Notes under the pieces: model-generated
The model's database searches: none
Told to the model about the DNA's origin: nothing
What the model saw: only the letters and a program-made list of their open reading frames with translations
NCBI RefSeq assembly: GCF_002001015.1
Contig: NZ_MUNO01000020.1
Location: 1 to 38,098 of the forward strand
Length of the DNA stretch: 38,098 nt
Direction of reading: 5' to 3'
From: Polaromonas sp. A23
Lineage (GTDB): Bacteria > Pseudomonadota > Gammaproteobacteria > Burkholderiales > Burkholderiaceae_C
Position numbers and translations under genes: made by a program
Shown here: positions 7,080 through 14,205 of the stretch, in pieces
How the letters are laid out: each line of letters begins with the position of its first letter
Position numbering within the stretch: position 1 is the stretch's first letter

Positions 7080-7646
7080 TCAGTCCGCAGCCGACCGGGC
7101 CATGCGTTCGCTCTTCCAGTAAACGTCGTCACCGCCGTTCATGCGGTTGAGGACACGCGACAGCACAAACAGCAGGTCGCTCAGGCGGTTGAGGTAAAGC
7201 CGCGGCGATTCTTTCAGGGTCTCGGCCTTGTCCAGTGCCACCACAGCGCGCTCTGCGCGGCGGGCGACGGTGCGGCACACGTGCGCGAGCGATGCAGCAC
7301 GCGAGCCGGCCGGCAAAATGAACTCCTGCAGGCGCGGCAGGGTGGCGTTGTATTTCTCCAGCGCGGCATCCAGCAGTGCAACCGCTTCAGGCTTGAGCAG
7401 CTCGAAGCCGGGAATCGACAATTCACCGCCCAGGTTGAACAGCTGGTGCTGCACTTCAACCAGCAGCTCACTCACATCCGCCGGCATCTCCTCGCACAGC
7501 AACACGCCGATCTGCGAATTGAGCTCGTCTACATCGCCCATGGCATGCACACGCAAACTGTCTTTGGATACACGCGTGTTGTCCCCGAGCCCGGTGGTGC
7601 CGTTGTCACCGGTGCGGGTGGCGATCTGGGTCAGTCTGTTGGCCAT
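7080..7646 (-). CDS. pduO: PduO-type cob(I)alamin adenosyltransferase
   Basis: This 188-residue protein has the PduO/ATR signatures: the ATP-binding N-terminus TRTGDNGTTGLGDNTRVSKD, GDVDELNSQIG, the helical segment CRTVARRAERAVVAL, and YLNRLSDLLFVLSR near the end. It transfers the adenosyl group of ATP to reduced cobalamin, making coenzyme B12, and often serves methylmalonyl-CoA mutase or other B12 enzymes. No B12-dependent enzyme or cobalamin riboswitch is visible nearby. The start is the ATG at 7646 (MANRLTQIATRTG). Cytoplasmic, probably monocistronic. Its stop abuts repeat copy A. Confidence 0.93.
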   Translation of the reverse strand: MANRLTQIATRTGDNGTTGLGDNTRVSKDSLRVHAMGDVDELNSQIGVLLCEEMPADVSELLVEVQHQLFNLGGELSIPGFELLKPEAVALLDAALEKYNATLPRLQEFILPAGSRAASLAHVCRTVARRAERAVVALDKAETLKESPRLYLNRLSDLLFVLSRVLNRMNGGDDVYWKSERMARSAAD

Positions 7647-7811
7647 AGGTGCTGAGCTTCCGGCAGGGCGGGCCTGCGTTACGCGAGGAAAGAAAATGTG
7701 TTTGAGACGCGATGCATGTCAGCGAGGCAACACGGTGCAAGAGTGCTGGCGGACCAGGGCCGACTGCGGTGCAATGGTCTCTTGTTCAACTTTAAACGGA
7801 CCTTCTGCCTC

Positions 7812-8135
7812 ATGACACCTACGTCTTATTTTATTCCCAACTTTGAAATTCGCAGTGTTTTGCTGCTGGCCGCGCTGACCATCGGCACCGCTTTCGCGGC
7901 ACACGCCCAGACCGGCGGTGCAGCCCCACCAGCTCAGACTTCACCAACACGCGCAGCGCCTACCGCCCAGGACATCAACGCTGCCTTCGACCGTGCCGAC
8001 ACCAACCAGGATGGAAAGCTGACAAAGCAAGAGTCCGCCCGTTTCCCCGCAGTGGAACAACGCTTCGAGCAGATCGACAGCAACAAGGACCAGGCCGTGT
8101 CGCGCGAGGAGTTTTTGCTGGCGCTGAAGTCCTGA
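7812..8135 (+). CDS. Secreted EF-hand protein
   Basis: This 107-residue protein starts at the ATG at 7812, chosen because it gives a proper signal peptide; the frame is open further upstream but that part looks random. A hydrophobic stretch, SVLLLAALTIGTAFAAHAQ, ends in a likely signal peptidase site (AHA-Q). A Pro/Ala/Thr-rich linker and two EF-hand loops follow. The first, DTNQDGKLTKQE, is complete. The second, DSNKDQAVSREE, has glutamine in place of the conserved glycine. It is probably a periplasmic calcium-binding protein of unknown role. It is followed by a good intrinsic terminator. Confidence 0.85.
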   Translation: MTPTSYFIPNFEIRSVLLLAALTIGTAFAAHAQTGGAAPPAQTSPTRAAPTAQDINAAFDRADTNQDGKLTKQESARFPAVEQRFEQIDSNKDQAVSREEFLLALKS

Positions 8136-8144
8136 CAGCACGCT

Positions 8145-8171
8145 GAGGGGCCATTTTGCGCCCCTTCTTTT
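8145..8171 (+). terminator. Intrinsic terminator after the EF-hand gene
   Basis: AGGGGC (8146-8151) pairs with GCCCCT (8160-8165) around an AT-rich loop, followed by the T-rich tract TCTTTT. It begins about 10 bases after the EF-hand stop codon. Confidence 0.7.
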
Positions 8172-8215
8172 CCCCGCGGACAAGTCGTAAACTGGGGCTC
8201 CAGCCTGGAGACACC

Positions 8216-9640
8216 ATGAACGCCCCCGCCCATCCCGACCACTTGCTGCCCCAACTCAATCTGCGCGACGTACCGCCGGAACTGATAACGGCACTCAAAG
8301 CCAGATTTGCCGAGCGTTGCTCCACCGCCCTGGTGGTGTGCGAGCAGCATGGCCGGGATGAGTCCTCCTTCGCCGCACCTCCGCCTTCTGCCGTGGTGTT
8401 CGCTGAAAGCACCGCGGACGTGGCCGAGGCCGTCAAGCTCGCTGCCCAGTACCAGGTGCCTGTCATTCCCTTCGGCGTCGGCACCTCGCTCGAAGGCCAT
8501 TTGCTGGCTGTGCAAGGTGGCATCAGCATTGATGTGAGCCGCATGAACCGGGTGTTGTCCGTCAACGCCGAAGACCTGACCGTGACCGTGCAGGCCGGCG
8601 TCACGCGCAAGCAACTCAATGAAGAGGTCAAAAGCACCGGCCTGTTCTTCCCGATTGATCCCGGCGCCGACGCCACCCTGGGCGGCATGAGCGCCACGCG
8701 CGCCAGCGGCACGAACGCCGTGCGTTACGGCACCATGCGTGAAAACGTGCTGGCACTGGAAGTGGTGACCGCCAGCGGCGAAGTGATACGTACCGGCACA
8801 CGCGCCAAAAAATCATCTGCAGGTTATGACCTCACCCGCCTGATGGTGGGCAGCGAAGGAACCTTGGGAGTCATCACCGAAGTCACCGTCAAGCTCTATC
8901 CGCTACCCGAAGCCATCTCGGCGGCGATCTGCTCCTTCCCGAGCATTGAGGCGGCGGTGCGCACCACCATCCAGATCATTCAGCTCGGCGTTCCGATTGC
9001 GCGTGTGGAGCTGATCGACAGCAACACCGTGCGCATGGTCAACGCCTACGCCAAGCTGGGCCTGCGCGAGGAGCCCATGCTGCTGATGGAGTTCCACGGC
9101 TCGCCCAGCAGCGTGAAAGAGCAGGCTGAAACCGTGCAGGAGATTGCGGCCGACCTCGGCGGCAACGCTTTTGAGTGGGCCAGCACACCCGAGGAGCGCA
9201 CGCGCCTCTGGACCGCGCGTCATAACGCGTATTTCGCGGCCATCCAGTCCAAGCCAGGCTGCCGCGCCATCTCTACCGACACCTGCGTGCCGATCTCACG
9301 TCTGGCCGACTGCCTGCTCGACTCGGTCAGCGAAGCAGATGCCAGCGGCATTCCTTACTTTCTGGTCGGCCATGTGGGTGACGGCAATTTCCACTTCGGC
9401 TACCTGATCGATCCGGACAAGCCCGAAGAGCGGGCAACGGCCGAGGCCCTGAATCACACGCTGGTGGCGCGCGCGCTGAGCCTGGAAGGCACCTGCACCG
9501 GCGAGCACGGCGTGGGCCTGCACAAGATGGATTTCCTGGTGACGGAAGCTGGCACCGGCGCGGTCGACATGATGCGGACCATCAAGCGCGCGCTGGATCC
9601 GCTCAACATCATGAATCCGGGCAAGATCTTCACGCTGTGA
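8216..9640 (+). CDS. FAD-linked oxidase, D-lactate dehydrogenase/glycolate oxidase GlcD type
   Basis: This 474-residue flavoprotein starts at the ATG at 8216, preceded by CTGGAGAC; an upstream TTG in frame lacks support. The N-terminal FAD-binding PCMH domain shows PVIPFGVGTSLEGH, the glycine-rich DPGADATLGGMSATRASGTN and VGSEGTLGVITEVTVKLYP. The C-terminal FAD-oxidase domain contains GHVGDGNFHFGYLIDPDKP and GEHGVGLHKMDFL. The family oxidises D-2-hydroxy acids (D-lactate, glycolate, 2-hydroxyglutarate) and passes electrons to the respiratory chain or cytochrome c. The stand-alone gene has no GlcE/GlcF partners, which favours a D-lactate dehydrogenase-like enzyme. Substrate unproven. Confidence 0.9.
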   Translation: MNAPAHPDHLLPQLNLRDVPPELITALKARFAERCSTALVVCEQHGRDESSFAAPPPSAVVFAESTADVAEAVKLAAQYQVPVIPFGVGTSLEGHLLAVQGGISIDVSRMNRVLSVNAEDLTVTVQAGVTRKQLNEEVKSTGLFFPIDPGADATLGGMSATRASGTNAVRYGTMRENVLALEVVTASGEVIRTGTRAKKSSAGYDLTRLMVGSEGTLGVITEVTVKLYPLPEAISAAICSFPSIEAAVRTTIQIIQLGVPIARVELIDSNTVRMVNAYAKLGLREEPMLLMEFHGSPSSVKEQAETVQEIAADLGGNAFEWASTPEERTRLWTARHNAYFAAIQSKPGCRAISTDTCVPISRLADCLLDSVSEADASGIPYFLVGHVGDGNFHFGYLIDPDKPEERATAEALNHTLVARALSLEGTCTGEHGVGLHKMDFLVTEAGTGAVDMMRTIKRALDPLNIMNPGKIFTL

Positions 9641-9779
9641 GCCGACCGGGTTTTGTCGCTATGCGTTCGGCACCGCACGAGCAATTAGTGCGAGTTGCCA
9701 GGAGGACCGCCAGAACCCAAAGAGGCGGCTGCCAGGGTACGCCTCATCCTGATACGTGTACCGTGCAGATCGGCATGTA

Positions 9780-10349
9780 GTGAAAGCCACATATGTTTGG
9801 GGCGCCGCGCTTTCGATGCTCGGTGGCTGTTCAACACTTTCAGGGATTGACAGCAACTATCCCAAGGGCTGGCCCCTGGTTGAGTCAGCAGATACAAATT
9901 GTCCGAACCTGAGCGGTGACTATCAAAATCGCGGCAGTTACTCGTATTCGCCACTTGGCGGCTCGCACTATCTTGCCTATCGGTTCGGCATGCACGTGAA
10001 CACCGTTCGCGAACTGGACGCTATCGACACCATCAGAATTCACCCTGTCGAGGACGATGCTGTTTTGGTCGAAGCACGGAGCTCAGGCGTGGTCGTGATG
10101 TCTCGCCGGCTTTCTTTCAAAACCAAAGAACTCTCTTGCAGCTCAGGGGCCATGGTCTTCGCCCCAGCAACTGCAAAAACGCTGGATGGTTTTGGAACCG
10201 CCGTGAAGAAGAGCACGGTGTGGTTCAAAAAAGGCGTTGATGGCTCAATCATTGGCGAGGAGAATTCATCAACCGCCGCAGCCGCCTTGTACGTCGTGCC
10301 AATAGTGGGTAGCCAGACGTTTTGGTACCGCTGGAAATTGCAAAAATGA
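9780..10349 (+). CDS. Putative lipoprotein of unknown function
   Basis: The GTG start at 9780 gives a compact lipoprotein signal: a Lys at position 2, a short hydrophobic run, then the lipobox LGGC with the lipidated Cys at residue 17. The mature part (about 170 residues) is soluble, with NCPNLSGDYQNRGSYSYSP shortly after the anchor. This resembles the start of many small proteobacterial lipoproteins of unknown role. Base composition looks less GC-rich than neighbours, hinting at a different origin. A GTG at 9756 is an alternative start but would put charged residues before the signal. I do not recognise the family. Confidence 0.7.
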   Translation: MKATYVWGAALSMLGGCSTLSGIDSNYPKGWPLVESADTNCPNLSGDYQNRGSYSYSPLGGSHYLAYRFGMHVNTVRELDAIDTIRIHPVEDDAVLVEARSSGVVVMSRRLSFKTKELSCSSGAMVFAPATAKTLDGFGTAVKKSTVWFKKGVDGSIIGEENSSTAAAALYVVPIVGSQTFWYRWKLQK

Positions 10350-10397
10350 GAGGCGGCGCTTGATGTTGCATTCAACAGCAAACTCAAAGCGCAAATT

Positions 10398-11333
10398 TCA
10401 TTTCCCGCCGCGCAGCCGCTCGATCAGTCCATTAAGTTCGTCCATCGAAGCAAACTGAATGGCGACTTCACCGGTGTCTTCTCGCCGGCCATTGCGTTTG
10501 ACCTGCTTCTTGACGCGTACTTCCACGTCGGCCATCAGCAGATCGGCCAGCTCTTCTTCCACCCGGCGCGTGTCGCGTGATTTTTCCTTGGTGTTCTTCT
10601 GCGGCTTGAGCGAGAACTCTGCGCCGAGTTTTTTGACCAGGCTTTCGGCTTCGCGCACCGACATTTTTTTGGCGGCGATCTGGTTGCCGGCCGTGATCTG
10701 CGTGGCCCGGTCCAAGGCCAGCAAGGCGCGTGCATGGCCCATGTCAATGTCGCCGGCCATCAGCATGGTTTGCACCGGCTCGGCCAGGTTCAGCAGGCGC
10801 AACAGGTTGGAGGCGGCGCTGCGCGAGCGGCCCACGGCCTGCGCGGCCAGTTCGTGCGTGAGCCCAAACTCTTTGATCAGGCGTTGCAGGCCCTGCGCTT
10901 CTTCCAGCGGGTTGAGGTCTTCGCGCTGGATGTTTTCGATCAACGCCATGGCGGCGGCGGACTCGTCGGGCACGTCACGCACCAGTACAGGCACGCTGTC
11001 CAGCCCTGCGATTTTGGCCGCGCGGAAGCGTCGCTCGCCGGCAATGATTTCGTACTTGCCGTCGTTGGCGCCGCTGGTCAGGCGCCGCACCAGGATCGGC
11101 TGCATGATGCCCTGCACCTTGATGGACTCGGCCAGTTCGTACAGCGCACCCTCGTCCATGCGCGTGCGCGGCTGGTACTGGCCGGCGACCAGGTCTGTCA
11201 GCAGCAGCGAGGCCGGCTGGCCCGGGCTGGTGGCGCTGCTGTTGTTATTGTCGGCGCTGGAGGATTCGCTGACCTTGGGCCCCAGCAGGGCTTCAAGTCC
11301 GCGGCCCAGGCCCTTGGGTTTTTTGGTGACCAT
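10398..11333 (-). CDS. parB: Chromosome partitioning protein ParB (Spo0J)
   Basis: This 311-residue protein begins KKPKGLGRGLEALLG, typical of chromosomal ParB proteins. It contains the ParB/Srx CTP-binding core (QYQPRTRMDEGALYELAESI and GERRFRAAKIAGL), the ENIQREDLNPLEEA segment, and the KorB-type helix-turn-helix (LTHELAAQAVGRSRSAASNL). A basic C-terminal dimerisation region is also present. ParB binds parS, loads CTP and spreads as a sliding clamp to organise the origin region with ParA and SMC. Three parS sites lie about 2.3-4.4 kb away in rsmG and mnmG. It is the last gene of the mnmG-rsmG-lysE-parA-hydrolase-parB run. Confidence 0.97.
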   Translation of the reverse strand: MVTKKPKGLGRGLEALLGPKVSESSSADNNNSSATSPGQPASLLLTDLVAGQYQPRTRMDEGALYELAESIKVQGIMQPILVRRLTSGANDGKYEIIAGERRFRAAKIAGLDSVPVLVRDVPDESAAAMALIENIQREDLNPLEEAQGLQRLIKEFGLTHELAAQAVGRSRSAASNLLRLLNLAEPVQTMLMAGDIDMGHARALLALDRATQITAGNQIAAKKMSVREAESLVKKLGAEFSLKPQKNTKEKSRDTRRVEEELADLLMADVEVRVKKQVKRNGRREDTGEVAIQFASMDELNGLIERLRGGK

Positions 11334-11374
11334 GATGTCGTGTCTTTCTCTGGTTCAGATGGGGAAGTGAGGCG

Positions 11375-11914
11375 TCACAGACGCATCAGCTCAAGAAGGT
11401 GTTCGTGGGCCTCGGGCCAGTCGCCCAAGCCGCTGTCGGCATTGAGGTGGCCGCGTGGGCCCGCGGCGATGCGCCCGGCGCCCCAGGCCGCGGCAAATTG
11501 CGCCGACCGTGCTGGCGCGCAAAACGGGTCGTCACTGCTGGCAAAAACAATCGCGGGAAACGGCAAGGGCTGCAGGGGCACCGGTGCCCAGCCTGACAAC
11601 ATCTGCCGCAGATCTTCGCGCTCGACATCCGGTGGCGCCACCATCAAAGCGCCTTTGACCCGGCTCGTGTTTTTTGAATGGGAAGCCCAGGCCGCAATCT
11701 GGATACAGCCCAGGCTGTGCGCCACCAGCACTACAGCTTCGTCGCATGCCAGCAGCACTTCTTCGAGCCGGGCGATCCAGTCGCCGCGCAGGGGCCGCAT
11801 CCAGTCGTGCTCGTCCACGCGGGTGTAGTCGTGAGCCCGCTCCCAGCGGCTCTGCCAGTGGTCGGGGCCGCTGTTTTGCCAGCCGGGCAGGATCAGGACG
11901 TTGCGGGGGTTCAT
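11375..11914 (-). CDS. RBBP9/YdeN-family serine hydrolase
   Basis: This 179-residue small alpha/beta hydrolase starts with VLILPGWQNSGPDHWQSRWE, the characteristic N-terminus of the RBBP9/YdeN family. The nucleophile motif AHSLGC is around residue 66. An acid lies in FASSDDPFC and the histidine in GPRGHLNADSGLGDWP. It is predicted cytoplasmic and the triad is complete. It is placed between parA and parB, 86 bp after parA and 41 bp before parB, on the same strand, so it is probably transcribed with them. No role in chromosome segregation is known for this family. Repeat copy B lies between it and parA. Confidence 0.88.
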   Translation of the reverse strand: MNPRNVLILPGWQNSGPDHWQSRWERAHDYTRVDEHDWMRPLRGDWIARLEEVLLACDEAVVLVAHSLGCIQIAAWASHSKNTSRVKGALMVAPPDVEREDLRQMLSGWAPVPLQPLPFPAIVFASSDDPFCAPARSAQFAAAWGAGRIAAGPRGHLNADSGLGDWPEAHEHLLELMRL

Positions 11915-11928
11915 GTCGAAAAAGTATC

Positions 11929-11983
11929 TGCTATTAATTTAATAGCTACTCGCGCCCGTCGAATAAGGGCCAGTGGCCGATTT
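11929..11983 (+). repeat. Dispersed ~55-bp intergenic repeat, copy B
   Basis: This is the cleanest copy. GCTATTAATTTAATAGC is a short palindrome, followed by TACTCGCGCCCGTCGAATAA, then GGGCCAGTGGCC and GATTT. It lies inside the par operon, between parA and the serine hydrolase gene. Confidence 0.75.
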
Positions 11984-12000
11984 CATGCACAGCGCAGCCA

Positions 12001-12771
12001 TCACATGGCCTTGATGCGCTGCACCATCTCTTCGGCGAAAGTGACGAAGGCCTGCGCGCCCTTGGAGGCCGGGTCGAACACCACGCCGGGCAGGCCGTAG
12101 CTGGGCGCTTCGGCCAGGCGCACATTGCGCGGGATCACGGTGTTGAAAACCTTGTCGCCGAAATGCTCCTTGAGCTGGTCGCTGACCTGTTGCTGCAAGG
12201 TGATGCGCGGATCAAACATCACGCGCAGCAAGCCGATGATGGCCAGGTCTTTGTTGAGGTTGGCATGCACCTGCTTGATGGTGTTGACCAGATCGGTCAG
12301 GCCCTCGAGCGCAAAGTATTCGCACTGCATGGGCACGATCACGCCGTGCGCGCAACACAGGCCGTTGAGCGTCAGCATGCTCAGGGACGGCGGGCAGTCG
12401 ATCAGCACGAAGTCGTAGTGCTCGCCGACATCCGCCAGCGCCAGCTTGAGCCGCTTTTCGCGGCGCTCGACGTCGACCAGCTCGACCTCGGCACCAGCCA
12501 GTTCGCGGTTGGCACCGAGCACGTCGTAACCGCACTTTTCACTGTGCACTTTGGCTTCCAGTACGGAGGCCGATTCGAGCAGCACGTCATACACCGTGAG
12601 TTCGAGTTTGCGCTTGTCCACGCCCGAGCCCATGGTCGCGTTGCCCTGCGGGTCCAGGTCGATCATCAACACGCGCTGGCCGACCTTGGCCAGACCGGCA
12701 GCCAGGTTGACTGTTGTGGTGGTCTTGCCTACCCCGCCCTTTTGGTTGGCAATACAGAATATCTTGGCCAT
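12001..12771 (-). CDS. parA: Chromosome partitioning ATPase ParA (Soj)
   Basis: This 256-residue protein has the deviant Walker A motif KGGVGKTTT at residues 11-19, LMIDLDPQGNAT (Walker A'), LIDCPPSLSMLTLNGL (Walker B) and the full length of chromosomal ParA/Soj. It has no N-terminal DNA-binding extension of plasmid type. It forms ATP-dependent dimers on nucleoid DNA and moves ParB-parS complexes. Gene order mnmG-rsmG-(lysE)-parA-(hydrolase)-parB is the common near-origin arrangement with two insertions. Confidence 0.97.
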   Translation of the reverse strand: MAKIFCIANQKGGVGKTTTTVNLAAGLAKVGQRVLMIDLDPQGNATMGSGVDKRKLELTVYDVLLESASVLEAKVHSEKCGYDVLGANRELAGAEVELVDVERREKRLKLALADVGEHYDFVLIDCPPSLSMLTLNGLCCAHGVIVPMQCEYFALEGLTDLVNTIKQVHANLNKDLAIIGLLRVMFDPRITLQQQVSDQLKEHFGDKVFNTVIPRNVRLAEAPSYGLPGVVFDPASKGAQAFVTFAEEMVQRIKAM

Positions 12772-12807
12772 GTTGTTGTTCTTCTCTTCAGGGGGACAGG
12801 AGCGGGA

Positions 12808-13434
12808 TTACTTGGAGACAGCGAGCTTGATGCCAAAGCCAATCAGGAATACACCTGCAAGCTTGTTCAGAATCGAGGTGATTTTGGGATTGGCGCGGAT
12901 GCGCTCGGCCAGGAAATACGTGATCATCACCGAGGTCAGGCCATACAGAAAGGTCAGGCCGGCAATGGTGGCGGCCATCACGGCAAAGGTCTTCAGGCCC
13001 TGGTGCTGGGCCGGGTCGACAAACAGCGGAAAGAAGGCCATGTAAAAGACGATGGCTTTCGGGTTCAGCAAGGTGATGAGGAGCGCTTGGCGGAAATAGT
13101 GCCGCGGCTTGATCTGCAAGATAGGCGCGTCGCCGGCCTTGGCCACCAGCATCTTGAAGCCCAGCCAGGCGAGGTACACCGCGCCGGCCCACTGGACTAT
13201 GTGAAAGGCGGTGGGGTATGCCGCCATCACGGCCGACACGCCGGCCACTGCCGCCCACAGCAAAACCTGGTCACCGGCAATCACACCCAGGGTTGCGCCC
13301 AGCCCACCGGCAATGCCGCCTTTGCTGGTGGAGGTGATCAACGCCAGGTTGCCCGGGCCTGGAATCAGCAGAAAAACGATGATGGCGACAACAAAAGCGC
13401 CGTAGTCGGCGACGCCGACGAATGAACCGAGCAT
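12808..13434 (-). CDS. LysE/RhtB-family amino-acid exporter
   Basis: This 208-residue membrane protein has about six hydrophobic helices. The LysE/RhtB signature PGPGNLALITSTSKGGIAGG is near residues 25-44 and LITLLNPKAIVFYMAFFPLFV is in the middle. A strong ribosome-binding site (GGGAGG) lies just before the ATG at 13434. Family members export amino acids, homoserine or similar small metabolites. It lies between rsmG and parA on the same strand with ~110 bp and ~36 bp gaps, so it is probably part of the same transcription unit, but without known functional connection to it. Confidence 0.92.
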   Translation of the reverse strand: MLGSFVGVADYGAFVVAIIVFLLIPGPGNLALITSTSKGGIAGGLGATLGVIAGDQVLLWAAVAGVSAVMAAYPTAFHIVQWAGAVYLAWLGFKMLVAKAGDAPILQIKPRHYFRQALLITLLNPKAIVFYMAFFPLFVDPAQHQGLKTFAVMAATIAGLTFLYGLTSVMITYFLAERIRANPKITSILNKLAGVFLIGFGIKLAVSK

Positions 13435-13545
13435 GGAAACCTCCCGAAACAGAGGGTTTGAGTTTACGTCAGCCTGCAGGGCTGAAATTCGCCGATCACC
13501 GAATCCGCATCCGTTTTTGCCCGCGGAACGGGCGATCGACCGGAA

Positions 13546-14205
13546 TCAGCCAGGTTTGTGGGGCCGCATCCACACCATGCAGCGCTCTGCGGCCAGTCCC
13601 GGCACGACCAGTTGTTCCACGTGAAACACTTCTACGCCGGCCGGCAAGGCGGCTATTTCGTCGGCTGGGTGTTTGCCTTTCATGGCCATCCACACGCCTT
13701 GCGGCGCGAGCGCCCCAACGGACCATTGAGTGAAATCGTGCAACGAGGCAAAAGCCCGGGAGCAGATCACGTCAAAAGGCTGGGTGATGGTTTCGACCCG
13801 CGCATGCAGCCCGGTCAGGTTAGGTAACTTCAGCGCCAGCGCCACCTGCTTGATGAACGCGGCTTTTTTGGCAACCGTGTCCACACAGGTCACAGCCACG
13901 GCCGGACAACAAATGGCAATCACCACGCCAGGCAGACCGGCACCGGACCCGACATCCAGCAGTCTGGCGCCCCGCTCCAAGCCGGCTTTTTGCAGATGCC
14001 TAAGCAGCGGCCCGATGGCGGACAGGCTGTCCAGCAAATGGTGCGTCATCATTTCCGCCGGATCGCGCACTGCCGTCAGGTTGTAGACCTTGGTCCATTT
14101 GCCGATCAGGTCCAGAAAATCCAGCAAGCCGGTGATCTGCGCGTCGCCCAGTTCCAGTTGCAGCGCCTTCAAGCCGGCGCGTAACTCCTGCTCCCCGCCG
14201 CGCAT
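13546..14205 (-). CDS. rsmG: 16S rRNA (guanine-N7) methyltransferase RsmG
   Basis: This 219-residue protein has the SAM-binding motif LLDVGSGAGLPGVVIAI, the upstream WTKVYNLTAVRDPAEMMTHH region and VICSRAFASL, all typical of RsmG (GidB). It methylates N7 of G527 in 16S rRNA. The start codon overlaps the mnmG stop by one base (TGATG at 14207-14203), a classic coupled pair. Near its 3' end the codons for FHVEQ carry an exact match to parS (13613-13628). Confidence 0.96.
   Translation of the reverse strand: MRGGEQELRAGLKALQLELGDAQITGLLDFLDLIGKWTKVYNLTAVRDPAEMMTHHLLDSLSAIGPLLRHLQKAGLERGARLLDVGSGAGLPGVVIAICCPAVAVTCVDTVAKKAAFIKQVALALKLPNLTGLHARVETITQPFDVICSRAFASLHDFTQWSVGALAPQGVWMAMKGKHPADEIAALPAGVEVFHVEQLVVPGLAAERCMVWMRPHKPG
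13613..13628. promoter_or_regulatory. parS: parS site inside rsmG
   Basis: TGTTCCACGTGAAACA matches the conserved 16-bp ParB-binding consensus TGTTnCACGTGAAACA at every fixed position. It encodes part of FHVEQ of RsmG on the minus strand. ParB is encoded 2.3 kb away. Confidence 0.9.

Noticed and set aside
12163..13425. 420-codon plus-strand frame across parA and the LysE gene
   Set aside because: Antisense to two recognised genes and crosses their boundary; a shadow frame.
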